From Zoroaster sp. YZ-2022 (lineage: Eukaryota > Echinodermata > Asteroidea > Forcipulatida > Zoroasteridae): a stretch of 64,000 bases of DNA. The position numbers and the translations under genes were made by a program. The notes below the pieces were generated by a model. That model was not told the DNA's origin and searched no databases. It worked only from the letters and a program-made list of their open reading frames with translations. This document shows, one piece after another, positions 1 through 11,882 of the stretch; within the stretch, counting starts at the first letter, position 1; each line of letters opens with the position of its first letter. Location of the stretch: positions 24,743,023-24,807,022 of the forward strand of contig CM055817.1 in NCBI GenBank assembly GCA_029582265.1, in the 5' to 3' direction.

Positions 1-1448
1 GTTATCCGTGCCCCTGACTGTTTCCCGTGGGTTGGGGACTTAAAAAGGTCAAATATAGTATCTTGAAGTATTACGCTATCGTAATGTAAAAACAAATTCA
101 CTGCAGTTCAACGGAATAAACCTTTTTTCTTTCCTTAAAATTGTTACAATTTCAACAGTCACTTTCAGCTCACAAATTGAAAGCATTTTTCAATAAATGA
201 GTGATTAGAATCAAAATGGTTTGTCTTCTGTTTGAAAACTTGACAAGACCTCGGACTTGCGTTTCTTTTGCTGTTCAGTATATCTATGGGTTTTCTGCAC
301 GCGCAAGATTCAAATGGAGCGTATAATACGCATGGCTTAGCGTGTACATGGCGCACGTCGGAACATTACTGTTTTTAGTGTTCTAGTGTATGATTGGTCA
401 GTTTTTGGCACTGTGCGATGCTTTTTTAAAGTTTCAACCAATTACGTTTGCTCTTCAGTGTAATGTATTAATCTATGATTTGATTATTTTTCTCAACATT
501 GAATAAATTGAAGATCGCCCAAGCGAAATAGTAGCCGCGCCCCTGACTGTTTCCTGTCTATCTATACATATATTCAAATCTACTGCAGTAATTAAATAAC
601 ATGTTAAAATGTGACTTTTTCTAAACCCAAAATATTTGTAAATAAATGGTAATGCTTTTATCATAAAATCTCTTGAAATAAAACTGTATCCTCAATTTAC
701 CCTAAATGACGCAACTAAGGTTATATCATCAACTGGACAGTTACTTACAAATGAAATTATCAGTTTGATGTTTCAGTTTTTTTCAGTGAAGGATTCTCTT
801 GTAAAATGCTGAATTTCAATGCGTGATGATTTAATTTTTGAGATGCACAGAATTGGGGTCATCAAAAAATTTATGTTGTTTTAATAATGACTCACCCACA
901 AACTGTGAAAGTTTATGGGGGCACAGAAAATGTACCCAAGAAGAAAAACAGTTGAATCATGCTTCATCTTATTCCAGATGGTTGTAAAATTGTTTTTAAT
1001 CTTGAAGATATAAATATTTTTAAAGATTTTTTAAATAAATAATTTGGAGAACTTTTAATCAATATTCTTGAAAGACCAATAAAATGTAAAGTGGTTAAAA
1101 TATTTGCAAAAAGTATTTTATAACACTGAAATGTGTAAAAAATGCTGTTAAGATTTTGTCAAATAAAACATTTCTTTTCATAACCATGATATTGATGTTT
1201 CATTTACTCAATATCCACTACCGACAAAGTAAACACCAACGAATTAAGTAGTCTTCGTTCGTTTCTTCTATAAGGAATATGTCCATTTTGTCCATAAGGA
1301 ATATGTCCATCAGTATTTATTATATAGTAAAATCAGTAGTTAAATAACCTTTTCCACTTTCACAAGCACTAACTTTCCAGTAAATTATACAATTTCAATA
1401 TGATTTTTATTTTTGTAACAAGCATGACTTAGATAAGTTTATGCCATA
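1..1448. other. AT-rich non-coding stretch
   Basis: No convincing coding sequence on either strand; the open frames here are short and unlike any family I know. A 16-bp direct repeat (GCCCCTGACTGTTTCC) occurs at 10-25 and again at 539-554. It could mark two copies of a dispersed repeat end. Otherwise I see only AT-rich sequence. Confidence 0.6.
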
Positions 1449-1570
1449 TAGTCCATGAGCCAGCTACATTTTCCGGTACCAACTCGAGGGACTAATTCTA
1501 ATATCACTTTTCTTGTTGCAAATAATCCAAAACTTATCATAAAACATGATAGCCTTTCCAAAAAATTAGA
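1449..1570 (+). repeat. Left inverted repeat of the 6.8-kb element
   Basis: Pairs with 8,115-8,245 on the opposite strand. The outermost 15 bp match exactly. Further matches are the GGTACCA box, the CGAGGGACTAA box and the inner GATAGCCTTTC box, in the same order and at similar spacing, with small indels between. Confidence 0.6.
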
Positions 1571-2544
1571 TTAGTACCAGTTTTCGAAAGATTTTCACTG
1601 TAAAATATAAAACCCTTTAGCCTCTGCCGCTGTTGTAAAGCCAACGGCTGTTTAGATAGTAAACATTTTTAAGCCTATGTATTTACACGGAGAGTGAATA
1701 ATTGAGTTCTGTACATGCTCAAACGGCCGTTGTATTTGTCACTTGGCAAGCATGGCGGCCTGTCACTCGGTGTCAACAGTGTTTTTCCTTGTGCAATTGC
1801 TGCTGTACTTTCTCAAATAAAGTTATCAAGAGGTATTTATTGGCATATGTTACATTTTACTGAAAAAGGCCTGTGTTACATCAGTTGTTTGTATACTTTA
1901 AAGAAGGTTGTGGTGCTGGTTTTTCATCAATTGCTTACGATAAAACGGCCTCGGTGTTGAATTTAAAGTCTGCAGTTCAGCATTTAACCTTAGTGCTGTC
2001 ACTTTGAATTTGCTTCGAGTCGACATTGTGCAGTGACAAATTGTTACGTTCATACTATTAAATCGATAAGCTGAGGCATTTTTTAAAATTATTCTTTCCC
2101 TGTTACACTGTATGAACAAAGACTGTTCTTTATTTTGGATATTTTAGAGCATCGCTTGTGAAACCTTGGCCACCGTGATAAAAAATATTCTCGGGGGTCG
2201 GCAGTTGAAAATAAGTGGCTGTGAGTGACTGTGTGTGTGTGTGTGCATGTACACAAAACTACAACTTAAGTTATGTTGTGTGCATGTACACGTACACATG
2301 AACATTATGATGTAGTTTGCACTGGTAATACAAGGTTTAACTTTGGAATAATCGTCTGAGGATTTGGACAACGGACAAGTACAAATACACATTTTCCTGT
2401 TCCTCTCATTTTTAAGACAAGGATTTCACATTTTTTCCAACAAATTGGAAACTGGTTAGTGTTTGTTGAATAACAAGTGCAAACTCCTACTTTGTAAATA
2501 ATTTGTCACAACCAGCATCCTACAGCACTAAAATATAAATAAAC

Positions 2545-5500
2545 ATGCAATCATATGACAACCAAGAAAAAGTGGCTGAGCAAACTGCAGGAAAGAAAGC
2601 AAAATCCAGTAGACGGTCATGTATAATCTGTGGGAAGAAATCACATTTGAATAATTCAAACCTTGTAAGTCCCAGAGATAGTTCTTCATGGGTCACACTT
2701 CTAAATGCTGCGAAAATTCAGACATTCGAGCCAATATTGAAGTTGTCTTCATCAGAATCCAGCATTCCTGATATATATTACCACAGAGAATGCAGATGTC
2801 AGTTTGCAATGAAAAAGACGCTTGCCCAAAAAAGTAAACGCCAAGCTGAGCCTGTCAGTGATTGTCCGATTTCGAGAAAATCGCTAAGAGAGACACCCTC
2901 ATCGGAATCACGTGTATATCAGAAAATTTGTAGGCAGAAACAAGGATACTCTTGTCCAATCGTGCGAGTTACGTTCTGACATAACAGTGCGAGAAGTTGC
3001 TACTTTGAAAAATGATACAAAAATATTAGCCATAACTTCCCGCGAATTAGTAGCTGCTGAAGCTCACTATCACAGGTCCTGTTACAGAGATTACACGCGA
3101 TCAAGCAAGACAGACCAATGTGTCTCCACTTGTGATGCAGTCAATGAGGATGACCAGATGTACATGTATGCAAGAGCTGAGAATGTGGCTCACAATATGT
3201 TATTTCATTACATAAGAACAGAGTTGTTTGCAATGCCTCATGTTGTGTCGATGGTAGAGCTTACAGACAAATTTGTTGAATATATGACCTCAATAGGTAT
3301 TCATGACATAAAAGAAACATCGAAAAAGCACTTACGACGAAAGTTACAAGCAGAGTTTTCAAACAGCCTGAAAATTTTCTCTAATGATCAGGGAAAACTC
3401 ATTGTTGTACCTGACAATTTATCACTTCAGTCGTTGGCCATTCAATGGATGGATTTGAAAAAAGAAATGAGCACATGTAAACGAAACATGTCTGATCGCA
3501 GTTGGGTTATAAAGGATGCAGCACTGTATATAAGAAGTGATATACAAGCATCACAAGCCAAAGAGAATCATGGGTGGCCTCCACAACCTGATGAGCTTTC
3601 CACAGACTTCACATATTTGCCTTCATCACTTGAAACATTTCTGAATGTTCTGCTTTCAGGTGAAAGAGTAAATGTTCAATCTTCTCGTGTTAGTCGACTA
3701 ACCAGTTCTTTTGGTCAAGATATTGTATATGCTATTGGTAGAGGTGTGTTTCCAGTAGCAAAGCACATTTTACTTCCATGGGCAGTAAAAACACTGACTG
3801 GTAATGTGGAGTTGATCAAAACTTTGAATCGTTTAGGTCATGGCATATCTTACTCCCAACTGGAGGAAATTGAGACAGCTTTGTGCATTCAGAAACTGGA
3901 GCAGGCAGATGTTGGATTTACTCTTCCATCCAATATTTACTCAGGGGTTCCTGTTACACTAGCCTATGACAATATTGATCGGTTGGAAGAGACACTTAGT
4001 GGTGGTGGGACATCTCATCGTGTTAACGGCATTGTGGTTCAACCAAAGGTTTTCACAGCTGAACTGCCAAGAGAGAAATCAACTCTACCAAAGCAAAAGA
4101 GACGAAGCATCACACTCCCACCGTGCATTTTACAGCCGTACAATGCTGGAGAACGTGCTGGTCCACCTGAGATCAAGCCTTTGACTGTTGACTGTAAAGC
4201 TCAGACAACAACTGCATTGGCAAAGAACTGGATCTGGTCTCTTGTACGCCAACTTGACACAAAGGATCAAAAAGTTAGTGGATGGACTGGCTTCAACATT
4301 ATGACGAGAGACCACATTGCTGTGTTACAAGACACAGTCAGCTACCTCCCTACTGTAAATGCACCTGCCACTGATATGAGAACTGTTCATGAAGTACTAT
4401 GCCAGTTGCTTTCGATCAAAGAAGCTCTCGGTCTGGAATCAGTTGTTTGTGTTTTTGATCAGGCTCTGTATGCAAAGGCAGCTGAAATAACTTGAAGCAT
4501 CAAGAAAATTCCGTAATATTGTTCTGAGAATGGGAGCATTTCACACAATATGTAATTTGCTAGAATAGTTGGAAAGCGGTTCAAAGATGCAGGCCTGCGT
4601 GACCTTGCGGTAGAGGCTGGTATTGTTGCTGAAGGATCAATTGACGGCGTAATGGATGGACGAAAGTATAATCGAGGTGTCCGACTGCATAAATTGGTAT
4701 TTGAAGCCCTTGTCAGGTTGGCTTGGAAAGGTTTTCGTGAACAACATACTGCAAAGTCAGCTGACCTAGAGGAAACCAACAAAGTACTGGAGAAACTACA
4801 TGAGACAACAGACCAAGAAAATCTTGTTAAGGTTTTGTCCGATCCATCTTGTTCCAACCTCCTTCAGTTATTTAACGAGTATCTGGACCACTTAAGGTTG
4901 AATGCTGGTCCGCTTGCTCAGTTCTGGATGTCATATGTGGATATGATATTAATACTTCTCAATCTCATCAGGGCCTCAAGAGAAGGTGATTGGATTCTCC
5001 ATTTGTCTTCTATCCGTGCATTACTTCCATGGTGTTTTGCATACGACAGACAAAACTACAGTCGCTACCTGTCTGTGTATTATGCAGAGATGACAAGACT
5101 TCCACAAGAACACCCAGATGTTCATCTCCAGCTTATGAATGGAGGCTTCTCTGTGCAGTTGGGACAAGTAAATTCATCGGGAGAATCCCTGTTGACCAAA
5201 CTATTGAGGAAACTGCTAATAAAGACACACAAACTGCAGGGGGTACTAAAGGTTTCAGTCTAAAGCCTTCGGCCGTCAGTAGATATTACCTCACCGCTGA
5301 ATACAGGGCTATTTGTCTGAAGCAGCTCCGTTCCATGACAGAGACACACAGTCCTTCTTTTGTCCATCATGATCTTGAGAAGACACGTATCTTGAGAGAT
5401 GAATCAGATGTTCAATCCCTTGTTGATGTGATGGAAAGTGGCTGGATTAATCCATTTAATAGCAATCCATCCGATCTAATCAGTATTTCTGCCAGCACTG

Positions 5501-7211
5501 CTGCTCCTCCTGATGTTGCAACTGATCTGAGAAGAGCCAGCGAGATTGGTGAAACTGCATACCAGCACTTCCAGAAGGAAAGAATTGAACAACAGACAAA
5601 GAAATTCCATGACAAGCTCAGCAAACAGAAGCTGAAAACATTTAGTAACATGAAGAAGCAAACAAGGTCAGTCAGATCGAACAAAGAAACGATGCTTAAG
5701 GCAGACCATAAGCTCTTTGGTCAAATGTTGCTAATCTCCATGTCCAGAAATCTCAGAATGGAAAAGTCTTGGAGCATCCACTTGGTCCTGTGCCTGGTCT
5801 TTGTGTAATTGCGATGGTACTCAAAGAAGACTAACAAAGCTGCACTAGCACGATTTTTGGAGAAGAATGCAGCTTCTGCTGAGTCAATACCTCAATCCTC
5901 TACATGCATAATTGACGGAATGAGCTTGGTTCAAAACTGCACGGAGAAAACAAAACTTTCGAGGAGCTGTCAGAAACACTATTCCTCTCAATCTTGCATC
6001 TTGGATATGGAAGCTGTCGGATCGATGTAGTATTTGACACATATGATGAAAATTCAATCAAGAATGCAGAGAGAGTAAAACGAGGGTCCGACTCTGGGGT
6101 TGTCTTCAGCAACATAGCTGGTGGCCACAGGATAAAGCAGTGGAGACGTCTTTTGTCTTCTTCAAGAAGCAAAACAAACCTGATCAACTATCTCATTGCC
6201 GACTGGAAAAGACCACAGTTGAGAGCAAAACTAGTAAGCAACAAAGAACTGTATGTGACTTGTGAGGACAAGTGCTACAGACTGACAAGTGAGAACTCTG
6301 CTGAAGTGTTAGACCTTTGTACAGAACAGGAAGAAGCCGATACTGCATGTTCTTACATGCACAACATGCTGCCTCTGGGTCGAAGTCAATTATCATTGCA
6401 TCAGAAGACACAGACGTCTTAATAATTGCCCTTGCTCTGAGCAGTAACTTACAAAGCAATATGTTCATCAAGTGTGGAACGAAGAATCGTGAAAGGTTCA
6501 TTGATGTAAGTAAAGTAGCTGCAGCAATTGGCCAAGATGTTTGTAAAGCATTGCCAGGAATGCATGCCTTTACCGGATGTGATTCAGTAAGCGCATTTGG
6601 AGGAAAAGGAAAACTTAATGCAATGAAACTTCTCATTAACAGCACAAAGTACCAAGAGGCTTTCACACAGTTGGGAAAGGATTGGTTGATGTCCAATGAT
6701 CTGTTCAGTGTTCTTCAAGACTTTACTTGTCATTTGTATGCAGCTGGGTGTGGCACAACAAAGGTAAAATGAACTGAGACATCATCTGTTCAAAGCAAAG
6801 AAAGGAAAAATAGATTCAAGCCAACTACCACCATGTCAAGATTGCTTGAACATGCATGCAAAACGGGCGAACTATCAGTCTGCACAATATGGCGTCGTAG
6901 TCTGGAAACCACACCAAGTACCCCAAATCCGAGTGATGGCCATGGATGGAGTGAAGAAGACAACGGCCTCACCATCTGTTGGATGACAGGACCACCAGCT
7001 CCTGATGTGGTTCTTGAATTCTTATCTTGTAAATGCAAGCGAGTGTGTAAGCTTCCTGACTGCGAGTGCATGGTGAATGGATTGAAATGTACAGCCATGT
7101 AAGCTGCCTACATGTGACAACATGAAGGATGACGATTCTGATGAAGAGCAAACTGAAAGTGACATTTCTTCTGATACAGACTCAATCAGTGATTCCGAGT
7201 TAAACTCATAA
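2545..7211 (+). pseudogene. Decayed transposon-type gene: Cys/His modules, FEN/XPG-like nuclease core, CXC-like C-terminus
   Basis: A formerly continuous reading frame of roughly 1,550 codons now runs through at least six frame changes or stops, as segments at 2,545-2,979, 2,912-4,495, 4,652-5,263, 4,990-5,808, 5,994-6,422, 6,317-6,772, 6,833-7,102 and a last acidic piece ending at 7,211. The first segment has C-x2-C (CIICGK) and H-x2-C (YYHREC). The second opens with a related YHRSCY motif. Near 6,327-6,347 is EQEEADT, at about 6,398 SEDTDVLI, and at about 6,577 GCDSVSAFGGKGK. In that order these resemble the E-x-E-A, D-x-D and G-C-D plus helix-hairpin parts of FEN1/XPG nucleases. The last part has a W-M-T then C-K-C-x3-C-x4-C-x-C pattern ending KCTAM, then an Asp/Ser-rich tail. 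Similar genes recur in many copies in marine invertebrates as I recall. No introns are visible, which fits a transposon. Role as transposition nuclease is inference. Confidence 0.6.
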
Positions 7212-8114
7212 GCAACCTAGGCCTATGAGATGTATGACTAGTCTTGCCCATTATGATGAAGATCAACATGAAAGTAATATTACTTGTAAAATAGACTCAA
7301 TCAGTGATTCCGAGTTGGTCTGATTAGTAACTACATGCATAATAATAACAATTTATTATATTTATAGTGCGCCATCTCCATCTCATCTGAAGATGTTTGA
7401 AGGCACAATGATACAATAGAAATATTAAAATTCAATAACTACTTTAAAATTCACTAATACAAACAGTAAAAATACATACAATGTAAATGTATAAAGGGCT
7501 ATTGTCTTGTATTCTCCTCAACTTTTTTGTTTCAGGATTTAAAAAAAACTTTCATTAGTTGGTGAGAAATGTAACTTTCAAATTGATGTTACACAACACG
7601 CATGTTTTCTTTCAACTCTGTAAGAGATGTAAGTTAAAAAAAAAATTTAAATGCTATAAAACACTGGTCTGGAAAAAGTAATTTCTATCTGTTTAATGCA
7701 CATTCTGTGACATTTTATTTAATGTATCTCTGTACAACATTTTTCACAAAAGTATAATATGGTAGCTTAAGGATTTGTAAGACTACACAACCCAGCTGAT
7801 GAAAGAGCAAAAGGTAAATACAAAAGAAAAACCGTTTTCAAAACAAACAAAATATTAAGTAAACGCAACGAATGAACTATTCGTTGTTGCTTTAATTTAT
7901 TTTGTAACCACATTTTAACATTAGACCTCATTGAAGATGTCCTAAGTACACAGGTTTGGTTAAAATTATCTCCCATAACCAGAGAAACATAAATTAACCG
8001 CTTTCAAAGATGCAATTAACTTTGCAAAGGAGAGATAGACCTAAAATGTATATAATCGTGTGTATCTTTTTTCATCTGGTGACGTCATACAAAAGCCATT
8101 AAAAACCATATAAG
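7212..8114. other. 3' flank of the decayed transposon gene
   Basis: No gene. A 23-bp perfect direct repeat, part of the Asp/Ser tail coding sequence, lies at 7,179-7,201 and again at 7,294-7,316. The second copy, with some diverged sequence before it, is a partial duplication of the gene's last codons. From about 7,340 there is an AT-rich segment with a TTTATAGTGCGC motif of the kind seen in dispersed repeat tails. Confidence 0.5.
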
Positions 8115-8245
8115 TCTAACATTCCTGAAAGGCTATCACATTTTTTTGTAAACTAGGGACATATAGTAACACAAAAATCATAGTAAGATTTAGTCCCTCG
8201 AAGTGGTACCAATATGTGAAATTTCAGCCCCTGGCTCATGGACTA
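8115..8245 (-). repeat. Right inverted repeat of the 6.8-kb element
   Basis: Reverse complement partner of 1,449-1,570. It ends in CTGGCTCATGGACTA and carries the same three boxes in inverted order. Confidence 0.6.
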
Positions 8246-8395
8246 ATAGTTTTGTACGTTTTCCGAGAAATGCTAAGCCAACGGTAAGTTCGTCATTTCA
8301 CGAGCGCGGCGAATTACGTACATGGACGTATTGCCTTTTTCAATAATTGGGATTGAACAATACATTCGATGGGGTTTAATAATATCAACTCAAAT

Positions 8396-8648
8396 ATGTG
8401 ACCTGCTCCATTGAAATGAGGAATGTCCCCCAACACGGTTCCGTGTAATGGACTTCCAAAGTTCACAAAACGTGCATGACTGCATTATTACATTATCAAT
8501 TTATCACATCCTAACACAGGAATGAAATGAACAAAAATGAATGTTTGGTATCATATGAAAGCCCATTAAATTATCTTTAAGTTGATATCCATATCTCAAA
8601 ATGTGAAATTTGGGGGACATTCCTCATTTTGATGAACCGCGTCACAAT
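8396..8648. mobile_element. MITE-like inverted-repeat element, about 250 bp
   Basis: A 20-bp perfect inverted repeat, AAATGAGGAATGTCCCCCAA, occupies 8,414-8,433 and in reverse complement 8,610-8,629. Weaker pairing extends outward to about 8,396 and 8,648 (TGTGAC near both outer ends). The interior has no coding sequence. Size and structure fit a non-autonomous DNA transposon. Confidence 0.55.
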
Positions 8649-8914
8649 TATTTTCTTAAAGAAAGGTTCAGATTTGACAATTTTTTTAAATGTCACTCAC
8701 AGCTCATTATATATGCAAATGTCAATATTGTGCGGGTTAAACGGAATCACTTTTCAGAAGTTGCGCACTGACTGATTTTGCACTTCCAACAATATGACAA
8801 TGACGAATGGGTTGTCGTTAAAACAAATAATATTATACTTCACTAGTACAAGTGACACCAATAATAACATACGGTGTTAGCCAGCAATAACAGGGTGTCT
8901 TTTTCAAGTTTTGC

Positions 8915-9545
8915 CATGGTAATCCATTACTCCAGGTTTTGCCATGGTAATCCATTACTTAAGGTTTTGCCATGGCAATCCATTATTTTAGGTTTTGCCA
9001 TGGTAATCCATTATTTCATGTTTTGCTATGGTGATTCATTATTTCTGGTTCTTCAATGGTAGTCCATTAATTCAGGTTTTGCCATTGGTAATCCATTAAT
9101 TCAGGTTTTGCCATGACAATCCATTATTTCATGTTTTGCTATGGTGATTCATTATTTCTGGTTTTTCAATGGTAGTCCATTAATTCAGGTTTTGCCATGG
9201 TAATCCATTATTCAGGTTTTGCCATGACAATCCATTATTTCATGTTTTGCTATGGTGATTCATTATTTCTGGTTTTTCAATGGTAGTCCATTAATTCAGG
9301 TTTTGCCATGGTAATCCATTAATTCAGGTTTTGCCATGACAATCCATTATTTCATGTTTTGCCATGGTTATCCATTATTTCTGGTTTTGCCATGGTAGTC
9401 CATTAATTCAGGTTTTGCCATGGTAATGCATTAATTCAGGTTTTGCCATGGTAGTCCATTAATGCAGGTTTTGCCATGACAATCCATTTCTTCACTGAGG
9501 TTTTGCCATGTTTAATCCAATCTGTCATTTTGGGTTTTGCCATAG
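8915..9545 (+). repeat. 29-bp minisatellite (GGTTTTGCCATGGTAATCCA type)
   Basis: About twenty head-to-tail units of roughly 28-30 bp, built on GGTTTTGCCATGG followed by TAATCCATTA. Variant units (TTTTGCTATGGTGATTCATT and TTTTTCAATGGTAGTCCATT) alternate in a regular order, so several neighbouring units were amplified together. Open frames over it are only repeat translation. Confidence 0.85.
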
Positions 9546-9741
9546 TAATCCATATTTTTGATGTTTTTTATATTCTGCGTGTCTACTGCTGTTCACCGTT
9601 AATTTATTTATGTCTGTAGGATTGGTTTCCTATTCTTGCAATATGGCATGTTTTCCGCACTTCTGTGAGAATAGTGACAATTTACATGTATCAACCCTAC
9701 ATACATTGTATTTTCATATTTTCTTACATTCACTTCTGCAG

Positions 9742-10062
9742 TTGAATACACGTTACGGCTTGTGGATGGTGGTAGTAGTTTGGAAGGCCGTGTTGAGGTG
9801 TATGTAAATGGAGCATGGGGGACAGTATGTGATGACGACTGGGACATTAATGATGCTACAGTGGTGTGTCGACAGCTTGGCTATGGGTCAGCTGTATCAG
9901 CCAAAACATCAGCATATTTTGATCAGGGTAGTGGAGACATAGTTCTTGATGATGTAGCCTGCACAGGATTAGAAACCAACATAGTTCAGTGCCCTGCGTC
10001 CACCAGTCACGATTGCAGCCACGGTGAAGATGCAGGTGTTATCTGCAGTGTAGCTTCAATAA
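9742..10062 (+). CDS. SRCR-domain exon (scavenger receptor cysteine-rich), internal exon
   Basis: The exon follows a good acceptor (TTCACTTCTGCAG) and ends at A|GTAAG. It is 321 nt long with both borders in phase 1, the usual layout for shuffled SRCR exons. The translation runs through one full SRCR domain: LRLVDGG at the start, [48 protein letters not shown]. The Cys pattern fits a group B-type or six-to-eight-Cys SRCR module. Such domains occur in secreted or membrane receptors that bind ligands and microbes outside the cell. The whole gene must have further exons outside the visible sequence. A second nearly identical exon begins at 11,107, so this is a tandem array of SRCR exons. Confidence 0.85.
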
Positions 10063-10201
10063 GTAAGCTTTTAATCTTGTCTGTGGATCTCTAAGCAAAT
10101 ATCTATAGTTAAGCTCGGGCAATAACACAATAACATCGAATATCTCGATATTTTTTTAATTCGATTACCTTATCAAGAACTTTTAAAGATTTCGAGATAT
10201 A

Positions 10202-10222
10202 CAATATACATGTACATATATA

Positions 10223-10265
<43 letters not shown>

Positions 10266-10274
10266 ATATGTATA

Positions 10275-10327
<53 letters not shown>

Positions 10328-10604
10328 TTCTGAATTAGGACATAGGGCGACCGGTGGTCGACCTATAGCGTTTAAATTTAAAAAATCGGGCGATCGGGCG
10401 ACCGGGGGCCGGTCGCCTTATCGCCACAGCTTTATTTTAGAAAAAAATTACTGATTTTTAAAGCCCAGATCTCTTCCTTGGTCTAATTTAAGCAAGTTTC
10501 CTGATTTTGGTATTGAAGGATGAAACAGAAAAGGGAAAAAGAAGGGACATTTTGTGCACAACTGTATGGCAATTCGACCGATGGTCGGCCGATGTCCGAA
10601 TTCA

Positions 10605-10693
<89 letters not shown>

Positions 10694-10695
10694 AT
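10202..10695. mobile_element. MITE-like unit (about 10,326-10,609) inside a TA microsatellite
   Basis: Long TA runs lie at about 10,202-10,325 and 10,607-10,695 in the SRCR intron. The sequence between them begins TTCTGAATTAGGACATAGGG and ends with CCGATGTCCGAATTCAAAT, which pairs with the start in inverted orientation. Near both ends there are further GC-rich hairpins built on GGGCGACC and GGTCG. This looks like a palindromic mobile element that inserted in, or is bounded by, TA repeats. Confidence 0.5.
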
Positions 10696-10921
10696 ATGTG
10701 TGTGTAGACACCTGACTGTCCTTGTCTTGACATGTACATGTGCGTGTACATTACTGTGATAAAACATCGCTCACTACATAAGCCATTGGCTTTGTACTCA
10801 CAATGTGAGTTGAATACTTTTTTTTGGATCAGTAATCAGTTGTTCATGTTAGCTGTAACATTGATAGACAATTTCTGGTGAAGTAAGGTATTAAGGTCAG
10901 TTTTGTAGTATTTGGTCATTT

Positions 10922-10992
10922 ATGGTAGAGCAGCATGCCTTATGCAAATCGGCTTGCACATGCGCACTGTGGTATTTGTGAAGATAATGTAC
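10922..10992. repeat. Dispersed repeat copy, second copy near 46,190-46,270
   Basis: The stretch with GCATGCCTTATGCAAATCGG and TGCACATGCGCACTG closely resembles the stretch at 46,190-46,270 (GCATGCATTACGCAACTCGG, TGCACGTGCGCAGTG), followed in both by ATTTG-GAA. It is non-coding and lies in the SRCR intron here. Confidence 0.45.
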
Positions 10993-11106
10993 ATGTACAT
11001 GTATGTCCAATGTGTGGACAATGAGATTGGAATCATTAATATCCTGAGCTGACTAAAATTTGTCATCTCTGTTTTCATAATTGTATTCTTACATTCACTT
11101 CTGCAG

Positions 11107-11382
11107 CTATACAACTTGTGGGTGGTGGTAGCTTGGAAGGCGGCCGTGTTGAGGTGTATGTAAATGGAGCATGGGGGACAGTATGTGATGACAGCTGGGA
11201 CATTAATGATGCTATAGTGGTGTGTCGACAGCTTGGATATGGGTCAGCTGTATCAGCCAAAACATCAGCATATTTTGGTCAGGGTAGTGGAGACATAGTT
11301 CTTGATGATGTAGACTGCACAGGATTAGAAACCAACATAGTTCAGTGCCCTGCGTCTACCAGTCACGATTGCAGCCACAGTG
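11107..11382 (+). CDS. Second SRCR-domain exon, cut by assembly gap
   Basis: The exon starts after ACTTCTGCAG with two bases completing a codon, as in the first SRCR exon. It translates through [46 protein letters not shown] and HDCSHS, then runs into the N run. It differs from the exon at 9,742 at only a handful of residues, and the intron just before the acceptor is also nearly the same. This points to a recent tandem duplication of exon plus flanking intron. The remainder of the domain and later exons are lost in the gap. Confidence 0.85.
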
Positions 11383-11882
11383 NNNNNNNNNNNNNNNNNN
11401 NNNNNNNNNNNNNNNNNNNNNNNNNNNNNNNNNNNNNNNNNNNNNNNNNNNNNNNNNNNNNNNNNNNNNNNNNNNNNNNNNNNNNNNNNNNNNNNNNNNN
11501 NNNNNNNNNNNNNNNNNNNNNNNNNNNNNNNNNNNNNNNNNNNNNNNNNNNNNNNNNNNNNNNNNNNNNNNNNNNNNNNNNNNNNNNNNNNNNNNNNNNN
11601 NNNNNNNNNNNNNNNNNNNNNNNNNNNNNNNNNNNNNNNNNNNNNNNNNNNNNNNNNNNNNNNNNNNNNNNNNNNNNNNNNNNNNNNNNNNNNNNNNNNN
11701 NNNNNNNNNNNNNNNNNNNNNNNNNNNNNNNNNNNNNNNNNNNNNNNNNNNNNNNNNNNNNNNNNNNNNNNNNNNNNNNNNNNNNNNNNNNNNNNNNNNN
11801 NNNNNNNNNNNNNNNNNNNNNNNNNNNNNNNNNNNNNNNNNNNNNNNNNNNNNNNNNNNNNNNNNNNNNNNNNNNNNNNNNN
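11383..11882. other. Assembly gap, 500 N
   Basis: Exactly 500 N, a placeholder length. The sequence changes from an SRCR exon to satellite across it, so physical linkage of the two sides is not shown here. Confidence 0.99.

Larger units (their letters stand above)
1449..8245 (+). mobile_element. Candidate TIR-bounded DNA transposon carrying a FEN-like nuclease gene
   Basis: The block starts with TAGTCCATGAGCCAG and ends with its exact reverse complement. About 120-130 bp inside each end align imperfectly in inverted orientation, sharing GGTACCA, a CGAGGGACTAA box and GATAGCCTTTC. Outside these ends the similarity stops. A single intronless, badly decayed gene fills 2,545-7,211 on the plus strand. 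A short ATA occurs just outside both ends and could be a target duplication, but this is too short to trust. The idea that the inverted repeats and the gene form one element is inference from their nesting; I do not recognise the superfamily. Confidence 0.5.
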
